Positions 34,425 through 43,437 are shown, counted from the stretch's first letter. The stretch is 64,000 nucleotides of DNA from CBDFKY01 sp965248995 (GCA_965248995.1 CBDFKY010000006.1:447260-511259); one strand, 5' to 3'. Numbers and translations: made by a program. The notes: a model not told the origin generated them from the sequence alone.

Positions 34425-34733
34425 ATGGCAGGCACAGGAAGGCTTCAATCCGATCCGTTATTCCAGGGTCTGGCGCGTCCGGTAATGATCGCCGGCGTCA
34501 GCTATATGTATTTCGTGCTGAACGCGCTGATGACGATGATCGTGTTCATCCACTCCAAGGATTTCTTCATGCTGCTGATCATCGGCCCGGCCATCCACGG
34601 CGTGGGTTACCTGATCTGTATGAAAGAGCCCAGAGCGGTGGAGCTGCTTATGCTGCGCGGAAAATACGGATACCTCAACTGGAACAATATGCTCGGCTAC
34701 CATTTCGGCACGAATTCGTACGATGTTTTTTAA
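34425..34733 (+). CDS. virB3: T4SS inner-membrane protein VirB3
   Basis: This 102-aa protein is of the VirB3/TrbD family. The N-terminal signature DPLFQGLARPVMIAGVSYMY is followed by two adjacent membrane helices (FVLNALMTMIVFIHS and FFMLLIIGPAIHGVGYLICM) and a cytosolic C-terminus (LLMLRGKYGYLNWNN). VirB3 works closely with VirB4 at the base of the secretion channel, and virB4 follows 42 bp downstream. Confidence 0.93.
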   Translation: MAGTGRLQSDPLFQGLARPVMIAGVSYMYFVLNALMTMIVFIHSKDFFMLLIIGPAIHGVGYLICMKEPRAVELLMLRGKYGYLNWNNMLGYHFGTNSYDVF

Positions 34734-34775
34734 CCGGCGCTGATACAACCATCACTTACAGGGAAATAACCACCT

Positions 34776-37184
34776 ATGTTGCAAACATCACGCAGGGACG
34801 TATCCAACGCGGATCAGGCGGAACGTGAAGTTTCCGCTTCCAAGTTCATCCCGTATCTCTACCACTACGACAAGGAAACGATCCTGCTGGAAGACATGTC
34901 CATGATGCAGGTGGTGTTCATGAGCGGCTTTTCGTTCGAAACCGCCGATGACATCGACGTGGACATGAAGAAGATGGTCCGTAATTCCTTGCTCAAAAGC
35001 ATGGGTGACGGGAATTACTCCATGTGGTTCCATATCATCCGCCACCGCCAGTCCGCTTATCCGGGCGGCACGCCGCCGGAAGGCTATGCCCGCCATATTG
35101 ACGACAACTGGAAGAAGAAGCACCATTCCAAGGATCTCTACGTCAACGAACTGTATCTTTCGATCATCCGTCAGGAAGATACGGAAGGCGCGGCGAAGGT
35201 GGGGACGTACTGGAACAAGCTGGAAGGCGGGGCGGACAAGAAGCGCCGCTACCTCAAGATGCAGGAATCCCACAAGGATCTGAAGGAAACGGTGTACCGT
35301 ATCCTGGCAACGTTCAAGGATTACGGCGCAGAGGTACTCACCGTCAAGGAAACCGACTACGGCGCCATCTCCGAACCGCTCAGTTTCTTAGGGAGGCTGG
35401 TCAACGGCGGCCATTACCAGGACATGCTGGTGCCGACGATGGAAATCGGCCAGTATCTGCCGACACACCGGCTGTATTTCGGCAATCGGGCTATCGAGAT
35501 CCGTGGCCGGGACAAGAAGCAATATGCGGGGATGGTCAGCGTCAAGGAATATGCGCCCGCGACAGCCGCCGGGATGCTGGACGCGTTCCTGCAGCTCAAG
35601 ATGGAATTCATCATCTCGCAGTCGTTCCAGTTCCATAACCGCCAGACGAACATCGGCCAGATGCAGATCCGCCAGAACCGGATGGTGGCGTCGGAGGATA
35701 AAGCGATTACGCAGGTGGCGGAAATCAGTGACGCGCTGGACATGGCCATGTCGGGCCACGTGGCGTTCGGCTCGCATCATCTCACCATCCTGTGCGTGGA
35801 AGACGATTTGAAGCATCTGGAAAAATCCGTTTCCATGGCAGTGGCGGAACTGGTGAACCTCGGCATCAACCCGGTGAGGGAACGGTTGATCCTGGAGCAA
35901 TGTTACTGGGCACAGCTGCCCGGCAACGGGGAGTTCGTCGGCAGGCTCGCCGATATCCATACGCTGAACGTGGCGGGTTTCGCCTCCATGCATAATTATC
36001 CGGTGGGCAAAATCAGCGGCAATCACTGGGGGCCGGCAGTCACTATTTTCAATACCACGTCGGGAACGCCGTATTATTTCAATTTCCACCTGCGGGACGT
36101 AGGGCACACCACCATCATCGGGCCGACGGGGGTGGGTAAGACGGTACTGATGAACTTCCTGGTGGCGCAGGCGCAGAAGTTCAACTGCCGCACCTTCCTG
36201 TTCGATAAGGACCGCGGTGCCGAGATTTTCGTGCGCGCCCTCAAAGGCCATTACACGGTGATCGAGCCGGGCGAGCGCTGCAGTTTCAATCCGCTGCAGC
36301 TGCCCGACACGATGGAAAACCGCACGTTCCTGGCGGAGTGGGTCAAAACGCTCATCAGCGTCCATGACGAACCCGTCACCGCGATCGACAGCGCCAAGAT
36401 CGCCGAAGCCATCAACGGCTGCTTCAAGCTGGATCAGCGTGACAGGCTGCTGCGCAACATCGCCCCTTTCCTTGGGCTGGAAGGACCGGGAACCATCTCT
36501 TCGCGGCTGAAACAATGGCACTCCGGCGGGCCTTATGCCGGGCTGTTCGATAACCCGGAAGACGTCATCAATTTTAAAAAAGGCAGTCTGTTCGGGTTCG
36601 AGATGGGTGAGGTGCTGAGCAACAAGGTGAGCCTCGTGCCGGTACTGACCTATCTTTTCCACCGGATCCACCTGTCGCTGGACGGTACGCCGACCATGAT
36701 CGTCCTCGACGAGGCATGGGCGCTGGTGGACAACAAGCATTTCCGGGTCAAGATCAAGGACTGGCTGAAGACGCTGCGGAAACTCAACGGCATGGTGGTG
36801 TTCGCCACCCAGTCGGTGGAAGATGCGACGAACAGCGACATCAGCGATACGCTGATCCAGCAGACGGCGACGCAGATTTTCCTGCCCAACCCCAAGGCGA
36901 CGGAAACCTATAAAAAAGCCTTCATGATCTCCGACCGCGAATTCAGCCTGCTTAAGACGACCGATCCCGGCTCGCGCTATTTCCTGCTCAAGCAGGGAAA
37001 AGACGTGGTGGTGGCGCGGATCGACCTGGCGGGGATGGAAGACATTGTCAACGTTCTCTCCGGGCGCGCCGAGACGGTGTCCGTCCTTGACGAAATCCGC
37101 GCCCGCGTCGGGGACGACCCTAAAGACTGGATGGAACCGTTTCAGCAGAAACTGCTGGAGCGTCAGCAGGAGAAAGAAAAATGA
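34776..37184 (+). CDS. virB4: T4SS ATPase VirB4 (intact copy)
   Basis: This 802-aa hexameric ATPase powers type IV secretion. Walker A is GPTGVGKT (residues 449-456) and Walker B is MIVLDEAW (641-648), with the following FATQSVEDA and IFLPNPKAT motifs all intact. The N-terminal part matches the CagE/TrbE/VirB family (WAQLPGNGEFVGRLADIHTL). Comparison with the copy at 20661 shows that this is the catalytically competent one. Its stop overlaps the virB6-1 start by 4 bp. Confidence 0.96.
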   Translation: MLQTSRRDVSNADQAEREVSASKFIPYLYHYDKETILLEDMSMMQVVFMSGFSFETADDIDVDMKKMVRNSLLKSMGDGNYSMWFHIIRHRQSAYPGGTPPEGYARHIDDNWKKKHHSKDLYVNELYLSIIRQEDTEGAAKVGTYWNKLEGGADKKRRYLKMQESHKDLKETVYRILATFKDYGAEVLTVKETDYGAISEPLSFLGRLVNGGHYQDMLVPTMEIGQYLPTHRLYFGNRAIEIRGRDKKQYAGMVSVKEYAPATAAGMLDAFLQLKMEFIISQSFQFHNRQTNIGQMQIRQNRMVASEDKAITQVAEISDALDMAMSGHVAFGSHHLTILCVEDDLKHLEKSVSMAVAELVNLGINPVRERLILEQCYWAQLPGNGEFVGRLADIHTLNVAGFASMHNYPVGKISGNHWGPAVTIFNTTSGTPYYFNFHLRDVGHTTIIGPTGVGKTVLMNFLVAQAQKFNCRTFLFDKDRGAEIFVRALKGHYTVIEPGERCSFNPLQLPDTMENRTFLAEWVKTLISVHDEPVTAIDSAKIAEAINGCFKLDQRDRLLRNIAPFLGLEGPGTISSRLKQWHSGGPYAGLFDNPEDVINFKKGSLFGFEMGEVLSNKVSLVPVLTYLFHRIHLSLDGTPTMIVLDEAWALVDNKHFRVKIKDWLKTLRKLNGMVVFATQSVEDATNSDISDTLIQQTATQIFLPNPKATETYKKAFMISDREFSLLKTTDPGSRYFLLKQGKDVVVARIDLAGMEDIVNVLSGRAETVSVLDEIRARVGDDPKDWMEPFQQKLLERQQEKEK

Positions 37185-38608
37185 CCTCGTTTTATTCACA
37201 TAATCTACTGCGGATGTTCGGGCTGGCGGCGTTCATGCTGTTTATCGGCGGCGCCGCGGTCGATGCATCCGCCAACCCCCTGCAACAGGCGGCCGGCGGC
37301 ATCGATGCGTATTGTCCGGCGGACGGCACGCTGTTCGCGCGGATCATCACCTGCCTGGAGAGCACGATCATCCAGTCGGGGGATTATTTCATCGAACAGT
37401 TCTACCCCGCCATACGCGACACGGTCTTCATCGCGCTGATCCTGGCGGCGGCGCTGTTCGGCTCCATGATGGCGGTCGGCGCCGTGGAACGGGTGGAGCA
37501 GGAAACCGTGACCTTTCTTCTCAAGCTGGGTGGGGTGGTCTATTTCATTACCGAGGTGGAGAATATCTATAACAGCTTCGTCAGTATCCTGATCGGCACC
37601 CTCAACAGTATCTCCAACGCCGCGATTTACAACGGCCAGCTCCATTGCCCGGCCACGGCAGGGAACGCGGCGACCACCACGCCGATGTGGCACCGCGCGG
37701 ATTGCATCTTCGACATGGTGGTGGGTCTTTCCGCCCAGGCGGCCAATGGTGGCGCCGGCGGCGCGGAAGACGGGCTGGCGCGTGGAATGATGGCTTTTTT
37801 CTATTATAACCTTCAGTCGGGCGCGCTCGGTATTCTCGTAGGCCTGGTCGGACTGTATATCTGCTTCAACCTGATGATGGCATTGCTCAAAGCATCCTAC
37901 ACCTACGTCATCGCACTGATCACCCTGACGTTCCTGTTTATCCTCGGCGCGATTTTCATGCCGCTGATCATGTTCAGTTACGGATATTCGTTTTTCGAGC
38001 GCTGGGTCAAAATGGCGATCGCCATGATCCTGCAGCCGCTGATCCTGTTCGCCTATCTCAACGTGTTGTTCGTGGCGTTCGACGTCATGCTGTGGAGCGG
38101 TGACAATTCCCTGATGAACACCGTCAGCGGCGGTCAGGCCAACAGCGGAAACTTCAACCTGCATCAATATGCGCAGGATAGCGGGCTTTACAAGGAAAAG
38201 GGTGGGGAGAACGGTATCATCCTCGATATGGACCGCTCCAAGTTCGACCAGCAGGATCCGGGAGCCAATGAAGGGACGCTCGGGAACGTGGTCCTGACCG
38301 ATGACCATCTGAATAAAAGAGACCCTTCGCAATTGCCTATCCACCTGAAATACCAGACCATCGACTACACCAAAATCAATGGCGGCGTGGCGGCGCTGGC
38401 GGGAGCTACCCTGTTGGTCGGGCTTTCCTCCTACATCCTGCTGCAGTTCATGGATGAGATTCCGACGCTGGCGCAGGAGCTCGGCGGGGGAGTCGCCACC
38501 ACTCCGGGAGCTGCCGGTGGGCCGGAAATGCCATTAGCCAGTCAGGTCTCGCAGCTGGGGGACGGGCTGAACAAACAACTTGGATCAATGCTCGGAAGGC
38601 GGGGATAG
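37181..38608 (+). CDS. virB6: VirB6/TrbL-type polytopic channel protein, first copy
   Basis: This 475-aa inner-membrane T4SS protein has an N-terminal signal-like segment (LAAFMLFIGGAAVDASA). A cysteine-containing periplasmic part (YCPADGTLFARIITCLEST) follows, then about six membrane helices, including LGILVGLVGLYICFNLMMAL and LFILGAIFMPLIMFSYGYSF. A polar extension (about 300-400) precedes a final helix (LAGATLLVGLSSYILLQF). The WVKMAIAMILQPLILFAYL segment is typical of rickettsial VirB6 proteins. Three such genes in tandem are characteristic of Rickettsiales. Confidence 0.88.
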   Translation: MTSFYSHNLLRMFGLAAFMLFIGGAAVDASANPLQQAAGGIDAYCPADGTLFARIITCLESTIIQSGDYFIEQFYPAIRDTVFIALILAAALFGSMMAVGAVERVEQETVTFLLKLGGVVYFITEVENIYNSFVSILIGTLNSISNAAIYNGQLHCPATAGNAATTTPMWHRADCIFDMVVGLSAQAANGGAGGAEDGLARGMMAFFYYNLQSGALGILVGLVGLYICFNLMMALLKASYTYVIALITLTFLFILGAIFMPLIMFSYGYSFFERWVKMAIAMILQPLILFAYLNVLFVAFDVMLWSGDNSLMNTVSGGQANSGNFNLHQYAQDSGLYKEKGGENGIILDMDRSKFDQQDPGANEGTLGNVVLTDDHLNKRDPSQLPIHLKYQTIDYTKINGGVAALAGATLLVGLSSYILLQFMDEIPTLAQELGGGVATTPGAAGGPEMPLASQVSQLGDGLNKQLGSMLGRRG

Positions 38609-38612
38609 GCAT

Positions 38613-40013
38613 ATGCGTACCATCTTTAACAAAACCTCGCTCATCGTCGCCGTATTCGTCATGACAATGGCATGCTCCGCCCTCCTGCATCCCGCGGCAG
38701 CGCTCAGCTACAACGGGCCCACAGGCGCCGTGCAGTGCGATGTTGGAGATTCTTCCTTCGCGGTGAAAGTCGTGTACTGCGTGAAACTCGCCGTCTTTAC
38801 CACCACCCAGACCTTTCTGGCACAAACCAGCGCCGCCATGATTCCGATCGTCAGCGCGGTGATGGCGCTCAGCATTACCCTGCTCGGCGTGCGTATCGTC
38901 ACCGGCGAGCGGGATCCGCAGAAGATGGTGTTCGCCATGCTGCTCAAATTCGGCATCGTCTGGCTGTTCGTCGATAATCTCGGACAACTGGCGTTCGACG
39001 GCGGCCTGACCGGCCCGATCTTCCGAACGATGGAGCAGCTGCAGGCGGCGATCATACCGACGATGTACCAGAGCGGCACCTGCCAGCTTGGTAACTCGGG
39101 ACTCTCGGGCAGTTACCTTGATCCCGTCACGTTCGAGCCCTGGGAATATATCGATTGTATCTTGGATTACGTGTTCGGATTCGGCGTTCAGGCCAGTATC
39201 GCCAGTTCCATCTTCGGATTCATCGGCTCGGCGTTCTTCTCCGGCACGATGGGCATGATGGTGTTCACGCTCGGGATATCGCTGGTGCTGTCGCTGGCAT
39301 TCTTCGCCTTCCGCGCCGTTTATATCGTCCTGCTGTGCTACATCTACGTCGGTTTCCTGATCGTGCTCTCGCCCCTGTTCATCCCGCTGCTGATGTTCAA
39401 GGTGACGGAAGACGCCTTCAACAAATGGCTGTGGAACCTGATCGGCGGTATTTTCCAGCCGCTGGTGATGGTGGCGTACCTGGCGCTCGCCATGCCGCTG
39501 CTCGATACGATGGTATTCGGTGAGGGCGACCAGTCGCTGGTGAAGACGCTCGGCAAGGGCAAGGAAATCACCGACAAGTATCGCTTGGCGAGTCCGATCA
39601 TGCAGGGAAGCATGTCTACCGAATTCGATTTTTTCGATAAACTTTCTCCCGGGAATATTCTGAAGGATCCGCTGGATTCCACGAAGACGGGCGGGATGGA
39701 TATGAGTTCCCTGCTGACGTTCAGCAAGGTGGATCTGGGTGAGCAGCAGATCCAGGATCTATGGAAAATCGGCATGAGCCTGCTCAGAATTTTAGGTGTG
39801 ACCTTCCTGATCCTGAGCATCGCGAAATTCATCCCCGAATTGACGGCGCGTATCGTGGGAGGCGGGTTCTCGCTTTCCGCCGACACGCAGTCGCCCATGC
39901 TGTTCGAGACGGCCATTCGCGGCGGACTTCGCAATATGGGCGGGATGGTGACGAAAAGCGGCGGCCAGCAATTATCGGGTCTGATGCGCAAAGGGGTTCC
40001 GGGCGCGAAGTAA
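38613..40013 (+). CDS. virB6: VirB6/TrbL-type polytopic channel protein, second copy
   Basis: This 466-aa paralogue starts at ATG 38613, just after the first copy's stop. A signal segment (LIVAVFVMTMACSALLHPAAA) is followed by a Cys pair region (VQCDVGDSSFAVKVVYCVK). The VirB6 core includes FVYIVLLCYIYVGFLIVLSPL-like helices and NKWLWNLIGGIFQPLVMVAY. A soluble C-terminal region precedes the last helix (LLRILGVTFLILSIAKFIP). It shares the core W-x-x-x-L-I-x-x-x-x-Q-P pattern with the neighbouring copies. Confidence 0.87.
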   Translation: MRTIFNKTSLIVAVFVMTMACSALLHPAAALSYNGPTGAVQCDVGDSSFAVKVVYCVKLAVFTTTQTFLAQTSAAMIPIVSAVMALSITLLGVRIVTGERDPQKMVFAMLLKFGIVWLFVDNLGQLAFDGGLTGPIFRTMEQLQAAIIPTMYQSGTCQLGNSGLSGSYLDPVTFEPWEYIDCILDYVFGFGVQASIASSIFGFIGSAFFSGTMGMMVFTLGISLVLSLAFFAFRAVYIVLLCYIYVGFLIVLSPLFIPLLMFKVTEDAFNKWLWNLIGGIFQPLVMVAYLALAMPLLDTMVFGEGDQSLVKTLGKGKEITDKYRLASPIMQGSMSTEFDFFDKLSPGNILKDPLDSTKTGGMDMSSLLTFSKVDLGEQQIQDLWKIGMSLLRILGVTFLILSIAKFIPELTARIVGGGFSLSADTQSPMLFETAIRGGLRNMGGMVTKSGGQQLSGLMRKGVPGAK

Positions 40014-40038
40014 AAAGAGTTTTCAAGGAGTGAAGAAC

Positions 40039-41292
40039 ATGTCAGTCAATCGTTTATTCGTCCATCTGTTAAGTGTCCTCAGCATAATGGTGCTGCTGGG
40101 CATGACGGCAAACTCCGCCCATGCGGCGCCGGTACCGGATGATTTGTTGAACAACTGTACGCAAAGTACGTTTTTCGATTACGACAATAACCCCGTCAAT
40201 CAGGCACAGAATATGCTGCAGTCCGTGGTGGACGAAATCAGCACCGCTGTGACGGATGCCTCGAACAAATTGTTCAGGGCGTTTACCAGCGACGGAAACT
40301 ACCAGCCGATCATCACGGCGGCCTTCATGCTGGTGGCGATCTTCTTCGCCGTCTCCTTCATGTTCGGTTTCGTGACCATGACGCTGGCGCAGGGGGTGAT
40401 CCGCCTCGCCAAGATAGGCTTTATCGTCTGGATCGCCAGCGACGCCGGACTGCAGTTCATGCAGGATTACGTCGTGCGGTTTTTCAACCAGGGCGGGGCG
40501 TGGCTGATCAACGCGATGATCAACATCGCCACCACAGGCGCGGTGGGCGAACCTTCCACCAGCGTCAGCGCGCCGTTTTCGGTGCTGGACGAGATCATCC
40601 GCATCGTGTTCTCACCGCGGATGTTCGTCACCATCATCGGAACCGCTTCTACCGGACCCTTCGGGATTCTGGTGACGGGCGCGCTCATCTGGTCGGTATT
40701 CTCGATCTTCATGGCGTTGCTGAAAGCATTGCAGATCTATGCGATCTCCATCGTGATCAAAGCGGTGCTGCTGGGATTGGCGCCTGTATTCCTGCCGATG
40801 ATCCTGTTCGACCGCACCAAGCAGATGTTCACCGGCTGGCTGAACCAGCTGATCAACTTCACGCTGCAGCCTATCCTGCTATTCGCCTTCCTGGCGTTTT
40901 TCGCCACGCTGCTCGCTTCGGCCGCCCGTGATATCCTGCCGGTGGATGATGTGCATTTATGTTACATGCGTGCCGACAACCAGGCATCCACGCCGTTCGA
41001 GACGCGCAACTGGAAATACATGTGCTGCACCGGCGGCGCCTGCCAGCCTTACGAAGGCGGATGGACATGGAACGGCCCTACGCACTGCCCGGGCGCGCCT
41101 ATTTTCCCGATGAATCACATCAATCTGCTTGTGTTTTTACTGCTGACGCATATTATGGTGCAACTGACCTCAGTCGCGACCAGTATGGCGACCGAGATTT
41201 CTCAAGGCGGTCTCGACCTGGCCAGAATGCCGAACGCGGTGAATGACTGGTTCGGCGGCATGAGTCTGGGCGGAGGGGGCAAGGGGGGGTAA
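40039..41292 (+). CDS. virB6: VirB6/TrbL-type polytopic channel protein, third copy
   Basis: This is 417 aa from ATG 40039, with AAGGAG 8 bp upstream. The signal segment LLSVLSIMVLLGMTANSAHA is followed by NNCTQSTFFDYDNNP. The helical core contains GFVTMTLAQGVIRLAKIGFI and FTGWLNQLINFTLQPILLFAF. A cysteine-rich loop near residues 310-355 (LCYMRADN, YMCCTGGACQPYEGG, HCPGAP) probably faces the periplasm and forms disulfides. A last helix and a glycine-rich tail end the protein. Confidence 0.87.
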   Translation: MSVNRLFVHLLSVLSIMVLLGMTANSAHAAPVPDDLLNNCTQSTFFDYDNNPVNQAQNMLQSVVDEISTAVTDASNKLFRAFTSDGNYQPIITAAFMLVAIFFAVSFMFGFVTMTLAQGVIRLAKIGFIVWIASDAGLQFMQDYVVRFFNQGGAWLINAMINIATTGAVGEPSTSVSAPFSVLDEIIRIVFSPRMFVTIIGTASTGPFGILVTGALIWSVFSIFMALLKALQIYAISIVIKAVLLGLAPVFLPMILFDRTKQMFTGWLNQLINFTLQPILLFAFLAFFATLLASAARDILPVDDVHLCYMRADNQASTPFETRNWKYMCCTGGACQPYEGGWTWNGPTHCPGAPIFPMNHINLLVFLLLTHIMVQLTSVATSMATEISQGGLDLARMPNAVNDWFGGMSLGGGGKGG

Positions 41293-41360
41293 TTTGTCAG
41301 TGAAATAATATAACGGGCGTTCAGACGGCCAGAAGCAAGTGAATCATCAAGGATAGCGTT

Positions 41361-41555
41361 ATGATCCAGTTTAACCCTCTACGCAGTTTGGCCATCCGCC
41401 ACTGGCGGGCTCTGTTTTCCTTACTTCTGGTGTGCGGCAGCCTGGCTGCCTGCGGAGATCTGGGGGAAAGGGAAGATCTCACCAGTCCCTGCGCCGGTAC
41501 GGACGGCAGCCCCTGCGGACCACGCCGCGCGGTCAATGACTGGTGGCTGACGTAA
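41361..41555 (+). CDS. VirB7-like small lipoprotein
   Basis: This is a 64-aa lipoprotein precursor. RALFSLLLVCGSLAAC carries a lipobox ending in Cys at about residue 31. The mature part is only about 34 aa and ends SPCGPRRAVNDWWLT, which resembles the CKGPIFPLNVGRW segment of Agrobacterium VirB7, the lipoprotein that ties VirB9 into the outer-membrane ring. It follows virB6-3 by 68 bp on the same strand. Assignment rests on position, size, lipobox and this short motif, so it is tentative. Confidence 0.62.
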   Translation: MIQFNPLRSLAIRHWRALFSLLLVCGSLAACGDLGEREDLTSPCAGTDGSPCGPRRAVNDWWLT

Positions 41556-41645
41556 GCGAATAAAGACAACGCTGAAAAGCTTGTTTCTATTGTTGCAGGG
41601 ATTGAGCCGTCAATTCATCAGGATCTTAGAGACACTACGAACGTA

Positions 41646-42059
41646 CTACACGCTTTGCGTCCATGATTTTGACTTGTTTTGAGAAACATACAGACCGGAT
41701 CCTAGAAATTGGACACCCGCCTGTGCTAAAATCTGCAGATTATTTCTCCCTCCGACATAGATTTCCGTCTCGCCCCGAGGTTTATGTTCATCGGCGCCCG
41801 AATTGAATGTGGCATTGTTAACGTCCAGCTCCTTGAGGGAATCACGGTACGTTTTGTAATTACGTTTATCGCAGGTACAAAAAATCTCGCTGTAATCCAT
41901 GCCATGCGTCCAGTGAAGAGAACTCAGGTTCGCCGCCGCCACCGATTTTCTTTCATCCGGGCTCAGTTCGTCTTTATAGTGTTTCCGAATAATTTCCGTA
42001 CGGAAATTTTCGGATAAAAACACTATAAAATATATGGTTATAGTCATTTTATCCGACAA
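41646..42059 (-). CDS. Uncharacterised ORF whose 5' end lies in a palindromic element
   Basis: The ORF has 137 codons. The first 28 or so (MSDKMTITIYFIVFLSENFR) are encoded by the paired-hairpin element at 41975-42091. The rest (LSPDERKSVAAANLSSLHW, DYSEIFCTCDKRNYK, ETEIYVGGRNNLQILAQAG) looks like ordinary coding sequence of unknown family. Either the element inserted in frame near the 5' end, or it cut the gene and the present ATG is accidental. No ribosome site is evident. It may be a gene remnant. Confidence 0.45.
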   Translation of the reverse strand: MSDKMTITIYFIVFLSENFRTEIIRKHYKDELSPDERKSVAAANLSSLHWTHGMDYSEIFCTCDKRNYKTYRDSLKELDVNNATFNSGADEHKPRGETEIYVGGRNNLQILAQAGVQFLGSGLYVSQNKSKSWTQSV

Positions 42060-42091
42060 AAACCGTACGGTTTTTAATCGGAATGACTATA
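41975..42091 (+). repeat. Paired-hairpin palindromic element, copy 2
   Basis: Hairpin A (41975-42027) runs from TATAGTGTTTCC through an AATTTCCGTACGGAAATT core to GATAAAAACACTATA. An 11-bp AT-rich linker follows. Hairpin B (42039-42091) runs from TATAGTCATTTTATCCG through AAAAACCGTACGGTTTTT to AATGACTATA. The TTATC pentamer is on the right side of A and the left side of B. This is the cleanest copy and defines the family layout. Confidence 0.85.
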
Positions 42092-42248
42092 TTATGCATG
42101 GCTTTGCCCTTCAATACCGTTTGCTGCCGTGATCGGCAGCCGTCATTTATAACTCATTATAAACGTTAAGAACTTAATTTTTGATTTTTAAAACCATAAG
42201 ACGGTATGATTTCTATCATTATTGAAAGCTTTTTAAAGGATTCCGTCG

Positions 42249-42998
42249 TCAGGTGCACGTGATCGTAATCGACATCTGCTGCGCAGGTTCGCCCAGGATA
42301 ACATGGTTTTGACCGGGCATCAGCAACGCCTTACCCGTCACCTCACCCCGGCCGATGCTTTTGTCGTTGACGATACTCCGCCAGCGGCTTCCGTGATCCA
42401 CCAGATAAATTCCGTCTTCCTGATGTTCGATGGCGCAATGCTCATAACTGATATTCATCGGTGGAGAAGGGCAGGCTATCTCTAAATTACGACGGCCCGG
42501 GGGCTTTTTGCCCTGTTCATACCCACCGATGGTGAAAGGCAGGTTAGCCGTATAAATGGTGCAGGGCTGCATCAGAGCGACCATCATTTCACTTGCGGGA
42601 CTGATCTGGAGACTGTTGATCGCATGGCCGAGCAGCACGGTGGCGCGGGTTTTTTCCGCGAGCCGCCGGTTCATTTCGCGCAGTCGCCTGACGAGCGCCG
42701 ACGTGAAAGGCTGCAGCAGCGCAGGAGCCTGCGCAAGTAACTCCTTCATTTGTTCCGCGGTAAGTACGTCCACGATGACATGGTCCAATGCCCGGGCACT
42801 GGCGGAACGGGTATCGGCCGGTTCGAACAGGGCCATTTCACCGAACACTTCCCCCGGCTGCAAAATGGCCAGCTCCACTTCACCCTGTGGGGTGGATTTC
42901 AGAATCTGTACGCGGCCTGATCGGATGATGCACGCATATTCCCCGATGGTGCCTTCGCTGAAAATAAGCTCTCCGGCTAGCACTTCATACGCTTGCAT
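42249..42998 (-). CDS. Cyclic-nucleotide-binding domain fused to an FHA-like domain
   Basis: This is a 249-aa protein. Residues 1-115 form a CRP-type cNMP-binding barrel: LIFSEGTIGEYACIIRSGRV, LQPGEVFGEMALFEPADTRSA with the phosphate-binding cassette GEMAL..x..RSA, and a helix. Residues 150-249 resemble a forkhead-associated domain: LPFTIGGYEQGKKPPGRRN, NISYEHCAIEHQEDGIYLVD, then RWRSIVNDKSIGRG and a final VILGEP. There is no DNA-binding HTH, so it is a signalling adaptor rather than a CRP-like regulator. FHA domains bind phosphothreonine. The partners are unknown. Confidence 0.78.
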   Translation of the reverse strand: MQAYEVLAGELIFSEGTIGEYACIIRSGRVQILKSTPQGEVELAILQPGEVFGEMALFEPADTRSASARALDHVIVDVLTAEQMKELLAQAPALLQPFTSALVRRLREMNRRLAEKTRATVLLGHAINSLQISPASEMMVALMQPCTIYTANLPFTIGGYEQGKKPPGRRNLEIACPSPPMNISYEHCAIEHQEDGIYLVDHGSRWRSIVNDKSIGRGEVTGKALLMPGQNHVILGEPAQQMSITITCT

Positions 42999-43103
42999 AA
43001 CGATTCCCCAGACTGATCACCTCCAAACTTATCATCGCTTAAGTTAAGAAATGCTGGATTTTGCTCTATTAAAATAGAATTTGTACAAAGTTTGAGACGG
43101 TAA

Positions 43104-43135
43104 AAAACGCCGAGATACAAGATCTCGGCGTTTTC
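43104..43135 (-). terminator. Rho-independent terminator downstream of the Flp pilin gene
   Basis: AACGCCGAGAT-acaag-ATCTCGGCGTT forms an 11-bp stem. On the minus strand it is followed by TTTTTTA and on the plus strand by TTTTC, so it may work in both directions. It separates the Flp gene from the cNMP-FHA gene. Confidence 0.85.
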
Positions 43136-43194
43136 ATTTTCAACCATCTATTATAACAGAAAAGTTTTAAGTTTTTCTATTAACAAACAGCTGA

Positions 43195-43380
43195 TCAACC
43201 ACCTTTCACGGTGTTATTCTTTTGCAATTCTTCCCCGACGTTATTGAAGGTGGTTTGCAGTTGTCCACCAAGAAGCTTAAGGCCAACAATAGCGGCGATG
43301 GAAACGAGAGCGGCGATCAGACCGTATTCGATAGCGGTCGCACCGGATTCGTCGCGAAGCAGATTTGAGAAATGTTTCAT
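43195..43380 (-). CDS. Flp/Fap-type pilin
   Basis: This is a 61-aa type IVb pilin. The Flp hallmark is complete: a short basic leader, then DESGATAIEYGLIAALVSIAAIVGL with the Glu and Tyr used by TadV-type prepilin peptidase, then a hydrophilic C-terminus. GGAG lies 9 bp upstream. No tad/cpa assembly genes are in the window, so it is an orphan here, with its own promoter and terminator. Confidence 0.93.
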   Translation of the reverse strand: MKHFSNLLRDESGATAIEYGLIAALVSIAAIVGLKLLGGQLQTTFNNVGEELQKNNTVKGG

Positions 43381-43437
43381 AAGTTAAGTCTCCAAGTAAC
43401 AAGTTGTTAAAAACACGCTGTATCCCAGCTAAGAGTT

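Noticed and set aside
35388..37199. 603-codon minus-strand ORF opposite virB4-1
   Set aside because: It is an antisense shadow of a strongly conserved gene, with histidine/arginine-rich, family-less sequence typical of GC-rich antisense frames.
42120..42145. Terminator at GCTGCCG-tgat-CGGCAGC
   Set aside because: The stem is good but no T run follows on either strand and no gene clearly ends there.
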